Shown: piece after piece, positions 1-8,800 of the stretch
How the letters are laid out: every line of letters begins with the position of its first letter
Position numbering within the stretch: the stretch's first letter is position 1
Assembly (NCBI RefSeq): GCF_004745825.1
Contig: NZ_SRLA01000001.1
Coordinates: forward strand, 62,001 to 126,000
Length of the DNA stretch: 64,000 nt
From: Hymenobacter fodinae
GTDB taxonomy: Bacteria > Bacteroidota > Bacteroidia > Cytophagales > Hymenobacteraceae
Direction of reading: 5' to 3'
Made by a program: the position numbers and the translations under genes
The notes under the pieces: generated by a model
The model's database searches: none
What the model was told of the DNA's origin: nothing
The model's input: the letters and a program-made list of their open reading frames with translations, nothing else

Positions 1-1168
1 CAACAGGTTTCGTTAGGGCTTCTGCTGCTCCATAGGCCAGTACTGGTTCCGAGGCTACCGTAGTTGGCACATCTATCTCGGCCACGGCATCAACTCCTAC
101 ACTCGGGGTTTCTAACAGCGGCTGGCCAGATTCTAGGCCAGGAGCTGATTCCAGGCCGAAATGTGGTGCTTTGGGGCGTGAAACAGGATGTTCCACGGGG
201 AACGTTTTGGTGGTTTCAATGCCGTTTTGAGAGGCTAGGCCACCTTGTTCACCAATTTCATTAGCAAGCAGTTGCACAGGGGTAGTTTCAGTAGCAATAA
301 AGCCTCCATCGGCCGTTTCACGCATGAAATCGGCTACTACGGGCAACTTTTTTTTGCCAACTGATAATTTTGGTCGACAGGCCAGCAAACCCTTTGTATA
401 GGGATGCTGGGGGTTGGTGAAGATGTCGAGCACTGCGCCCTGCTCTACTACCCGGCCGCGGTACATTACCATGATGCGGTCAGCTATTTCGGCTACCACG
501 CCCAAGTCGTGGGTGATGAAGATGACAGCGGTATTGTGCTGGCGGCGCAGGTCGTCGATGAGGTGGAGCATGCGGGCCTGCACGGTCACATCGAGAGCGG
601 TGGTGGGCTCGTCGGCAATGAGGATGGCGGGGTTGCAGGCCATGGCCATGGCAATCATCACGCGCTGCTTCTGGCCGCCGCTGATTTCGTGGGGGTAGCT
701 GCTGAAGATCTTTTCGGGGCGCGGCAGTTGGGCCATCCGAAATAACTCCACGGTGCGGGCCTCGGCTTCCTTCGCGCTGAGGGTGGTGTGCAGGCGCAGG
801 GCTTCCACCACTTGGCTGCCACAGGTGTACACCGGGTTCAACGAGGTCATGGGCTCCTGGAAGATCATCCCAATGTCGTTGCCGCGCACGCGCTGTAGCT
901 GTTCTTCGGAAAGCTTCAGTAGGTCCACCTCCCCGAGCGCCTCCGACTGAAACCGCGCCTCCCCCGACGTAATGCGGCCAGGCGGCAGCGGTATCAGCCC
1001 CATCAGCGCCAACGACGTTACGGACTTGCCCGAGCCCGACTCGCCCACGATGGCCAGGGTCTCACCCCGCCGCAGATCAAACGAAATGTTCTCCACCGCC
1101 CGCGTGTCGCCGCGGTGGCTAGAGAAGTCGATGGTCAGGTTACGAACGGAAAGAATGGGCTGGGACAC
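1..1168 (-). CDS. Oligopeptide/dipeptide-type ABC transporter ATP-binding protein (partial, C-terminus off the window)
   Basis: Reading the minus strand from a GTG at 1168 gives about 389 codons without a stop, so the gene runs off the left edge. It starts with an ABC nucleotide-binding domain of the peptide-import (DppD/OppD) class: Walker A GESGSGKS at residues 42-49, a Q-loop, signature SGGQKQR, Walker B ILIADEPTTALD and an H-loop in FITHDLG. A C-terminal HPYTKGLLACRPKL stretch is the oligopeptide/dipeptide (oligo_HPY) element that follows the domain. About 110 further low-complexity residues then run to the edge, which suits the linker of a double-NBD protein (GsiA/YejF layout); the second domain would lie outside. 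No ATG is available near the start, so GTG is inferred. It should energise peptide uptake at the inner membrane. Confidence 0.85.
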   Translation of the reverse strand, partial: MSQPILSVRNLTIDFSSHRGDTRAVENISFDLRRGETLAIVGESGSGKSVTSLALMGLIPLPPGRITSGEARFQSEALGEVDLLKLSEEQLQRVRGNDIGMIFQEPMTSLNPVYTCGSQVVEALRLHTTLSAKEAEARTVELFRMAQLPRPEKIFSSYPHEISGGQKQRVMIAMAMACNPAILIADEPTTALDVTVQARMLHLIDDLRRQHNTAVIFITHDLGVVAEIADRIMVMYRGRVVEQGAVLDIFTNPQHPYTKGLLACRPKLSVGKKKLPVVADFMRETADGGFIATETTPVQLLANEIGEQGGLASQNGIETTKTFPVEHPVSRPKAPHFGLESAPGLESGQPLLETPSVGVDAVAEIDVPTTVASEPVLAYGAAEALTKPV

Positions 1169-1266
1169 GGCGACGAAAGACGAGGCGGAAAAAAGTAAAG
1201 ATAGGCAGGCGGGCAGTAGCTTGCGGCGCAAGTCTCCCGTATGCTGAAGCTAGGCAAACTAGTACG

Positions 1267-1398
1267 AGCTCCCCTCCTCAGATGAGGAGGGGCTGGGGGT
1301 GGTTGACTGACCTAGAACGAAGAATAAAGCTAGTTGCTAGAGGATGTTCAACGATTGGTCAACCACCCCTAACCCCTCCTCAGCTGAGGAGGGGAACT
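1267..1398. repeat. Long inverted repeat, family C (CCCCTCCTCAG type)
   Basis: Two arms of about 41 bases (1267-1307 and 1358-1398) are near-perfect reverse complements. Each arm holds its own small palindrome, a CCCCTCCTCA/TGAGGAGGGG block, followed by a GGTTGAC/GTCAACC block. The same sequence recurs as the outer arms of the element at 30922-31172. It fills most of the 288-base gap between the divergent ABC ATPase and aldo/keto reductase genes. No coding capacity is seen. Confidence 0.85.
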
Positions 1399-1456
1399 AG
1401 CCTCTAGCCTTGGCTACCTGTTCAATTCAACATCCACAACACTCCAACCAACACAT

Positions 1457-2443
1457 ATGCACTACCGCAAACTAGGTAAAACCGGCTTCGAGGTTTCTGA
1501 AATCAGCCTGGGCACCTGGCAGGTCGGCGGCAAATGGGGCGACCCATTCAGCCACGAAACTGCCGACGCCATTCTGAACAAAGCCGTAGATAGCGGCATC
1601 AACTTCATTGACACCGCCGACGTGTACGGCGACGGGGAGAGCGAAAAGGCCGTGGGCCGCTTGGTGCGCAGCCGCTCCGAGCGGGTGTACGTGGCTACCA
1701 AGTGCGGCCGACAGCTGCAGCCCCACGTGAACGAGGCCTACCAGCCCGAGGCGCTGCGCAAGTTTGTGGAAGCCAGTTTGCGCAACATGCAGCTGGAAAC
1801 CCTCGACCTGATTCAGCTGCACTGCCCGCCTACGGAGGTGTACTACCGCCCCGAAATCTTTGAGGTGTTTGATCGGCTCAAGGACGAAGGCAAGATCCTG
1901 AACCTGGGCGTGAGCGTGGAAAAAGTGGAAGAAGGCCTCAAGGCCCTCAATTTCTCTAACGTCACAACCATTCAGCTTATCTTCAACATGTTTCGGCAGC
2001 GCCCCACGGAGCTGCTGTTTAGTGAGGCCAAGCGCCACGATGTGGGCCTGATTGTGCGGGTGCCGCTGGCTAGTGGCCTGCTCACCGGCAAGTTCTCCCG
2101 CGAAACCACCTTCTCCCCCGACGACCACCGCCAATTCAACCGCCACGGTGAGGCCTTCGACAAAGGCGAAACCTTCTCGGGCGTAGACTACGAGACTGGC
2201 CTAGCAGCCGTGGAAGAGCTGAAAAAGGTGTTCCCCGACCAGCCCAACCTCGCCCCCATTGCCCTGCGCTGGGTGCTGATGTTTGATGAAGTAAGCTGCG
2301 TAATCCCCGGCGCTTCCAAGCCCAGCCAGCTCGAGTCGAACCTCAGCGCCGCGGAGCTACCCGCGTTGTCAGGCGAGCAAATGGACGCCGTGCGTAGCAT
2401 CTACGAGCAACGCATCAAGCCGCTGGTGCATAATCTGTGGTAG
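1457..2443 (+). CDS. Aldo/keto reductase
   Basis: A 328-residue member of the aldo/keto reductase superfamily, a soluble TIM-barrel NADPH-dependent oxidoreductase acting on carbonyl compounds. The catalytic tetrad is visible as D52 and Y57 in FIDTADVYGDG, K82 in VATKCG and H122 in IQLHCPP. The C-terminal part carries the conserved VIPGASKPSQLESN cofactor-binding segment. Length and start (ATG at 1457) fit the family. It is transcribed alone, diverging from the ABC ATPase, and ends before a large nested repeat. The physiological substrate cannot be read from sequence. Confidence 0.93.
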   Translation: MHYRKLGKTGFEVSEISLGTWQVGGKWGDPFSHETADAILNKAVDSGINFIDTADVYGDGESEKAVGRLVRSRSERVYVATKCGRQLQPHVNEAYQPEALRKFVEASLRNMQLETLDLIQLHCPPTEVYYRPEIFEVFDRLKDEGKILNLGVSVEKVEEGLKALNFSNVTTIQLIFNMFRQRPTELLFSEAKRHDVGLIVRVPLASGLLTGKFSRETTFSPDDHRQFNRHGEAFDKGETFSGVDYETGLAAVEELKKVFPDQPNLAPIALRWVLMFDEVSCVIPGASKPSQLESNLSAAELPALSGEQMDAVRSIYEQRIKPLVHNLW

Positions 2444-2473
2444 GCTGAGTGGCCTAGCACGATAACCCCAGAA

Positions 2474-2704
2474 CGTCATTCCGAGCTTGTCGATGAATCT
2501 CGCGTGCTGACGTTGTAGTGGTAATCAAACTGGCCTACAACACCCGTACGTCATCCTGAGTGCAGCGAAGGATCTTATCAGGTGGGAACGACAGGCCTAG
2601 TGCCTCGTGCTGACGTGACAAGATCCTTCACTGGGCTCAGGATGACTTGCTTTCTAATTAAGCAACGTCAGCACCCAAGATTCCTCGACAAGCTCGGAAT
2701 GACG
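2474..2704. repeat. Nested inverted repeat: one palindrome inside another
   Basis: The outer arms 2474-2515 and 2663-2704 pair over about 42 bases (GTCATTCCGAGC...GACGTTG, family A). Between them a second inverted repeat has arms 2550-2576 and 2620-2646 (GTCATCCTGAG...GGATCTT, a related family). The gap between aldo/keto reductase and lspA (2444-2805) holds only this element and the lspA terminator; no gene is seen. Confidence 0.85.
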
Positions 2705-2751
2705 GGCTTGTGGGTCTGAGGTTCATTCACTCTAGGCCACCTTAAGCCATG

Positions 2752-2788
2752 AAAAAGGCCCGCTGAAATCATTCCAGCGGGCCTTTTT
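2752..2788. terminator. Intrinsic terminator between aldo/keto reductase and lspA
   Basis: An AAAAAGGCCCGCTG stem pairs with CAGCGGGCCTTTTT around a short loop. It lies 18 bases past the lspA stop and has A/T runs on both sides, so it could serve both converging genes. Confidence 0.85.
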
Positions 2789-2805
2789 GGCATTTAAGAA
2801 CTTGT

Positions 2806-3459
2806 CTAGGCCACTTCCGAAGCTTCGGCGTCGCGGCGGGCTTGGGCAGCGGCGGCATCATCGGCGGCTACAGGGTGGTCATCGTCATCGTGGTGGCTGA
2901 AAAAGCGGTTCTGGAAGATCAGAATCAGGGCCACGCCGATGAAGATGGCGGAGTCGGCGATGTTGAAAATGGGCCAGAGGGAAACGTGGGAGCCACCGAC
3001 TAAGGGCCAGGAAGCGGGCAACATGCCCTCGTAGATATCCACGTAGAGCATGTCAATCACCTGCCCATGGAACCAGGGCGTAGGCGCCGTAATAGGGGCA
3101 TTGTTGTAGATGATGCCGTAGAAGATGGAGTCGATCAGGTTACCGATGGCCCCGCCCAGAATCAGGGAAACGCAGGTGATAAGGCCTTTGGGGGCGTGGC
3201 GCTGCCAGAGCTTGTAGATGTAGTAGGCGATGCCCGTGACGGCCACCAACCGGAAGCTGGTAAGGAGAATTTTACCGTAGGGCGGCGGCAATTCAACACC
3301 GAAAGCCATGCCCGGATTCAGCGTGTAATGCAGCTTAAACCAGTCGCCGATAAGGTGAATCTCATCGAAGCGGTCCATGTAGGTGTGCACGGCCCACTTC
3401 GAGACCTGATCAATAACGATGACCAGCAGGGCCACCAGGTAATACTTCCAATACTTCAT
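2806..3459 (-). CDS. lspA: Lipoprotein signal peptidase (signal peptidase II)
   Basis: Cleaves the signal peptide of diacylglyceryl-modified prolipoproteins in the inner membrane. The 217-residue protein has four hydrophobic segments. Conserved family blocks are seen: LNPGMAFG, GGAIGNLID, GQVIDML and FNIADSAIF. The catalytic aspartates are D136 (VID) and D169 (NIAD), by alignment of these motifs with E. coli LspA. The reading frame is open for 16 more codons upstream (to 3507), but MKYWKYY at 3459 is the expected N-terminus, directly before the first membrane helix. A His/Asp- and Ala-rich tail of about 30 residues (HHDDDDH...) extends beyond the usual length and would be cytoplasmic. The stop codon TAG is part of the GTGGCCTAG motif common in this window. 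Several lipoproteins here would be substrates. Confidence 0.96.
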   Translation of the reverse strand: MKYWKYYLVALLVIVIDQVSKWAVHTYMDRFDEIHLIGDWFKLHYTLNPGMAFGVELPPPYGKILLTSFRLVAVTGIAYYIYKLWQRHAPKGLITCVSLILGGAIGNLIDSIFYGIIYNNAPITAPTPWFHGQVIDMLYVDIYEGMLPASWPLVGGSHVSLWPIFNIADSAIFIGVALILIFQNRFFSHHDDDDHPVAADDAAAAQARRDAEASEVA

Positions 3460-3827
3460 AAGCACAAAGTGACGCAGAATTTTTGACTCCGCTGCGTGGC
3501 GCCCCACCGCAGCCTCTGCGCCGTTGGTATATGTTCTGAGGTGGCTTTTGTGCCGATTTAAACCTGTTTTTCCAGGATTTGTGCGGCGTTATGCCAAACG
3601 CTCCTTCAACGGCAAACTTACTCCAAACAAACCTTTTTCCGGGCGAGAAGCCGCACGCAGTTTCCGAGAGAAGTTGCGCAGCCACATTCCGGCCGAGTTA
3701 AAGAGCTAAACCAGCCGGCGCAGACTCGAAAATCACAGGATAATACGTCGGAATAAATGGGGCTCCAGTATCAAACTAGTTTTTTAGTTATACATTCAAG
3801 TCTAGTATCATTTCATCTACTATCTCT
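3460..3827. other. Gene-free intergenic region between divergent lspA and the lipoprotein gene
   Basis: This stretch of 368 bases must carry the promoters of two divergent genes. Short frames at 3524-3709 (+) and 3410-3685 (-) show no family resemblance and no coding pattern. No repeat or structured element was seen. The last 60 bases before 3828 are AT-rich. Confidence 0.5.
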
Positions 3828-5615
3828 ATGTTAATCAGCCAGAATCAGCTTTCGCATCTGCCGTTCAGAGCCTCACTTATGGCCTGCACCATAGGCCTAG
3901 GAGCCTGCGCCACGCCGCACCCACTCACCCGGAGCAATGAGCAGCAGCAGACCATGACCACCACGGTGTACAACCGGGAGCTAAACACCAGCCTGCTGCT
4001 AAATGGGGATTACGACGTAGAGCTGCACCCTAAAAACAAGCCCGATGCCGTGACCAAACTGCGCCTGAAGCAACTAGGCCTCTCGCGGCGGCAGGCGGCG
4101 CTGGTGTTTACTAGCCAAACCAACCTAGACCCAACGTACCGACTACGCGCCATGCGCGTGGCCGATAGCCCTAATTGGCACGCCCTGGGGTTCCAAGAAA
4201 ATGGCATTGGCCGCTACCAGCGCACCGACACCGTAGGCCAGGATTTGCTGATGGAATACGCCGCGCCATTGCCTGACAAGCAGGGCTGGCTGTACTTGGT
4301 GGCTACCGATGAAGCTAGCTCCCGCCCCGGCACCTCCATCCGCGACCGGAGCTTCGAGATGGACGCTGAGTTCGTGACGTTCACGTTTCCATCGGTGCAG
4401 CAGGGACGCTGGCCGCGGGTGGTTTCGCCGATCAGGCTGGCTAACGATGCCTTTCTGAGCCGCCCAAACGGGGATTATTTGGCCCCACTGGTGGCGCTGG
4501 CCCAGAGCCGCCACGCTCCCGCTACGGCCAACGACCCTAGCATTAACGGCATGCTGTGGCAAATGCTGCTGCAGTACCACGCCATGTCGGGCAACCCCGA
4601 TTCAGTGGAGTATTTCCAGCAGCTCAGCCCCGACCACGTGCGGCTGCCGGCCCCGGCTGCTTCCGCCCCTACCCGGCGCGGGGTTGCTACCGCTGATACG
4701 CTGGTGGCAGTGGAGGCCGTGCCGGAGATTTTGCGCCGCAGCGCTGCCGCCCGGGTGGTGCTCTTGAATGAGTCGCACAGCCACGCCCGGCACCGGCAGC
4801 TGGCGGCGGAGCTGCTGCCGGGCCTGTACCAGCAGGGCTTCCGGTACTTGGCTCTGGAAACACTCGAAGATTCGGCCGCCGCCAGCCTAGATCCGCTGCC
4901 TCTGAAAGCGGGCTTCTATACCCGCGAGGCTACGTATGCGAACATGATCCGCACGGCCAAAAAGCTGGGCTTTACGCTGGTGGCCTACGAGGCGGCCCGC
5001 GGCAATTTAGAGCGGGAACTGGCCCAGGCCACCAACCTGCACAACGCCCTGCGCCACGACCCGCAGGCACGGGTGCTGGTGTACGGCGGGGGCTCCCACG
5101 TCAACATGCTGCCCATGAAGGGCAGCAAAGAAAAGAAGTGGATGGCGCAGCACCTCGTAGACTTGACCGGCTGGCCCATCCTGAGTGTGAACCAGGCGCG
5201 CATGAGCAACGAGGCCCGCAGTGGCCTCGCGGCTACTCCCGCTGGTACTGCCCAAGTAGTATACCAGCTCCGGAAGGGCCAGCGCCGCTCCCCTTACCCC
5301 GAAAACGACCTGGTAGTGCGCAACAACCTCAACGCCGGCCAGCTGCCCCTGCCCTATTTTAATGCCAACAATGCCCAGCTCGTTTCTCTAGATGTACGCA
5401 CTTTCAAACCCACCGCTACCACCGGCCGCCGGATGGTGCAGCTCTACCTGCAGCCAGAACTAGCCGTGCGGGAGGACATTGTGCCCATCTACACCCACGA
5501 ATTACGGCCCTCAGACGACGCACTATCTCTTCGCCTAGTGCCGGGCCGGTACGTATACCGCGTGCTCTCAGAGAAGCAGAAGGAGGAAGTAAGGAAGGAG
5601 CTAGTGGTGAAGTAG
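3828..5615 (+). CDS. Predicted lipoprotein with a C-terminal TIKI/ChaN-like domain
   Basis: A 595-residue protein. The N-terminus has a hydrophobic segment ending in a lipobox-like L-G-A-C (C27), so it is probably an exported lipoprotein; M18 is an alternative start. The first ~290 residues match no family I recognise. From about residue 295 the motif LLNESHSHARHR, then RYLALETLE, and later VYGGGSHVNMLP resemble the GExH...H and GxxH blocks of the TIKI/ChaN/erythromycin-esterase-like superfamily, whose members bind haem or metal or cleave peptides or esters. Here G of GExH is replaced by N. It is monocistronic and followed by an inverted repeat and terminator. The domain call is by motif only; function is open. 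Confidence 0.6.
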   Translation: MLISQNQLSHLPFRASLMACTIGLGACATPHPLTRSNEQQQTMTTTVYNRELNTSLLLNGDYDVELHPKNKPDAVTKLRLKQLGLSRRQAALVFTSQTNLDPTYRLRAMRVADSPNWHALGFQENGIGRYQRTDTVGQDLLMEYAAPLPDKQGWLYLVATDEASSRPGTSIRDRSFEMDAEFVTFTFPSVQQGRWPRVVSPIRLANDAFLSRPNGDYLAPLVALAQSRHAPATANDPSINGMLWQMLLQYHAMSGNPDSVEYFQQLSPDHVRLPAPAASAPTRRGVATADTLVAVEAVPEILRRSAAARVVLLNESHSHARHRQLAAELLPGLYQQGFRYLALETLEDSAAASLDPLPLKAGFYTREATYANMIRTAKKLGFTLVAYEAARGNLERELAQATNLHNALRHDPQARVLVYGGGSHVNMLPMKGSKEKKWMAQHLVDLTGWPILSVNQARMSNEARSGLAATPAGTAQVVYQLRKGQRRSPYPENDLVVRNNLNAGQLPLPYFNANNAQLVSLDVRTFKPTATTGRRMVQLYLQPELAVREDIVPIYTHELRPSDDALSLRLVPGRYVYRVLSEKQKEEVRKELVVK

Positions 5616-5631
5616 GGCTTATATCATTCAT

Positions 5632-5743
5632 ACCATCGTCATGCTGAGCGCAGCCGAAGCATCTTACCCGCTTCTTTGAGTCGGTTCTAGGCCAGTTGAG
5701 TAGTGAGAGGTAGAGATGCTTCGGCTGTGCTCGGCATGATGGT
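5632..5743. repeat. Inverted repeat, family B (GAAGCATCT type)
   Basis: Arms 5632-5666 and 5711-5743 pair as GTCATGCTGAGCGCAGCCGA and its complement with a few mismatches; the loop contains CTAGGCCA. Related copies are at 9295-9396 and 49763-49857. Confidence 0.8.
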
Positions 5744-5763
5744 CTTGTTATCACTAGCGCAAA

Positions 5764-5801
5764 CAAAAAGGCCGCGAAACATGTGTTTCGCGGCCTTTTT
5801 G
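5764..5801. terminator. Bidirectional terminator
   Basis: A perfect stem CAAAAAGGCCGCGAAACA/TGTTTCGCGGCCTTTTTG lies between the convergent lipoprotein gene (stop 5615) and ileS (stop 5826). A and T runs flank both sides. Confidence 0.9.
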
Positions 5802-5825
5802 TTCTTTGGATACTGGCCTAGGCCA

Positions 5826-8800
5826 CTAGCCGTTGGCTACTTCCAGCTGCACCGGCACCGTGTACTCGTCAAATTCCAGCACCGAACCGCCAGTCAGGTC
5901 GGGGGCGAAGTTCAGGGCCAAGGCTTGCACTTCCTCGCGGATGTAGCTGCCGAACGACTGCACGGCGGCTTCCAGCTCGGGCTGGTGGCCTAGGGTTACC
6001 TGAATCTTATCCTGGACCTCCAAGCCGCTGTCTTTGCGCAGGTTCTGGAGGCGGTTTACCAGCTCACGGGCCACACCTTCCTGGCGCAACTCATCAGTCA
6101 GGGTCACGTCGAGGGCCACAGTGAGGGGGCCGTCGGTGGCTACCAGCCAGCCGGGCAGGTCCTGGGTGCGGATTTCCACGTCGTCGGGGGCCAGGGTGTA
6201 GGCCTCGCCGTCGATTTCCACGGCTAGTTGGCCGGTCTTTTCGAGGGTGCTGATTTCCTCCGGCGTCATCTGCTGGATGCGGGCACCCACAGCTTTCAGC
6301 TTGGCCCCGTACTGCTGGCCTAGGCGCTTGAAGTTGGGCTTCACCGACTTCACCAACACGCCGCTGGTATCGTCGAGGAACTCCACGTGCTTCACGTTTA
6401 CCTCGGCGCAGATCAGGTCTTCCATCTTGCCTACTTGCTCGCGAGTCGTCTCGTTGAATACCGGCACCAGGATGCGCTGCAGGGGCTGGCGCACCTTCAG
6501 CACCGACTTCTTCCGCAGAGAGTGGGTGAGCGAAGAAATGCGCTGGGCTAGTTCCATGCGCTCCTCCAGGGCCTTGTCGATACGGGCTTCGTCGGCTTCT
6601 ACCAGCAGCGTGAGGTGCACCGATTCGGGGGCTAGCGGGGTGTTTTTGGCCACCGCCTCCTCGCGCATGCCGTCGGTCATGTTCTTGTAGAGCCACTCCG
6701 CGAAGAAGGGCGCAATGGGAGCCATCAACTGGGCCACTACCACCAAGCATTCCTGCAGGGTTTCGTAGGCGGCGCGCTTGTCGGCGGTCAGTTCACCCTT
6801 CCAGAAACGGCGGCGCGAGAGGCGCACGTGCCAGTTGGAGAGCTGGTCGGTCACGAAATCCTGGATGGCGCGGGCGGCCTTGGTGGGGTCGTAGCCATCG
6901 TAATAGCCGCGCACTTCCACAATCAAAGACTGAAGTTTGCTCAGAATCCAGCGGTCCAGTTCAGTCAGATCCGAGTAGGAAATCCGGTCAAACTCGCGGG
7001 CCTGGAAGCCATCGAGGTTGGCGTAGAGGGCGTAGAACGAGTAGGTGTTGAACAGCGTACCGAAGAAGCGGCGCTGCACCTCAGTGATGCCGTTCAGGTC
7101 AAACTTGAGGTTGTCCCAGGGCTGGGCGTTGGCAATCATGTACCAGCGCGTGGCATCGGGGCCGAACTGGTTGATGGTCGCAAACGGGTCGATGGCGTTG
7201 CCGAGGCGCTTGCTCATCTTGTTGCCGTTCTTGTCCAGCACCAAGCCGTTGGCCATTACGTTCTTGTAGGCCACTGAGTCCTCCAGCATTACGGCCAGGG
7301 CGTGCAGAGTGAAGAACCAACCACGGGTCTGGTCCACGCCTTCGGCAATGAAGTCAGCCGGGAAGTTCTTCTCGAACTGTGCCTTGTTCTCCAGCGGGTA
7401 GTGCCACTGAGCGTAGGGCATGGCGCCGCTGTCAAACCACACGTCGATGAGGTCAGTCTCGCGGTACATAGGCTGGCCGCTGGGCGACACGAGGAACACG
7501 TCGTCCACGTAGGGGCGGTGCAGGTCGGTCATTTCCCCGCTCTTGATGGGGTTATGCGTCATCACCTCGGCCGCAACGGCCTTGTCGATTTCCGCACTCA
7601 GCTCGGCGATTGAGCCGATACAGATTTCCTCCGAGCCGTCCTGGGTGCGCCAGATGGGCAAGGGCGTACCCCAGTAGCGCGAGCGGCTCAGGTTCCAGTC
7701 CACCAGGTTTTCCAGCCAGTTGCCGAAGCGGCCGGTGCCAGTGCTTTCGGGCTGCCAGTTGATTGTTTTGTTGAGCTCGATGAGCCGGTCCTTTACCGCT
7801 GTGGTCTTGATAAACCAGGAATCCAGGGGGTAGTAGAGCACGGGCTTGTCGGTGCGCCAGCAGTGCGGGTAGGTGTGCTCGTACTTCTCCACTTTGAAAG
7901 CCGTGCCGTCGCCTTTCATGCGGATGGCAATGCTTTCATCAAGGGTTTTATAGTCAGACCCCGAGTCGTCGTGGCCGTCGTAGTTCTTCACCCAGCGGCC
8001 GCCAAACTCGCCCATCTGGGCTACGTAGCGGCCGGTACGGTCAACTACTGGGCCCAGCTTGCCTTCGTCGTCGGCTACCAGCAGGGCGGGCACGCCGGCC
8101 AGTTGAGCAGCCCGGAAGTCATCGGCGCCAAACGTAGGCGAGATGTGCACGATACCCGTACCATCCTCGGTCGTCACGAAGTCACCATTGATAACGCGAA
8201 AGCCGTTTTCCTCGCCCTCAAATGCTGGAAAGCCTTTGTCCTGCCCAAAAAGCCGCTGGTAGTTGATACCAATCAGATCGGAGCCTTTAAAGGTGTTTTC
8301 AATGCGCCAGGGCAGCACTTTGTCGCCGGGCTTGAAGTCCGCAAACGACGCATCCTTGCCCTTCTCCGAGAAGTATTTTCCTACCAACGCCTCCGCCAGC
8401 ACCACCCGAATGGGCGCATGGGTGTAGGGGTTGAAGGTGCTCACCAGCACGTACGGAATGTTCTTCCCAACGGCTAGGCCAGTATTGGCGGGCAAGGTCC
8501 AGGGCGTAGTCGTCCAGGCCAAGATGTACACATCCGGCTCGGCGGCACCATCGCCATACAGCTCGGCGAGGGGCACTTCATCCAACTGCACATTGCTGAA
8601 CAGCTGCTCCGATTTCTCATCCCGCTTCACCTTGAACTGGGCCACGATGGTCGTGTCCTTCACGTCGCGGTAGGTGCCGGGCTGGTTCAGCTCGTGCGAC
8701 GACAGTCCGGTGCCGGCGGCTGGGGAATAAGGCTGAATGGTGTAGCCTTTGTAGAGCAGGCCCTTGTCGTAGAGCTTCTTTAGCAGGGCCCAGCAGCTCT

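Noticed and set aside
3410..3685. Minus-strand frame upstream of and overlapping lspA
   Set aside because: It overlaps lspA in another frame, has no known motif, and does not resemble DksA/TraR, which often precedes lspA in Bacteroidota.
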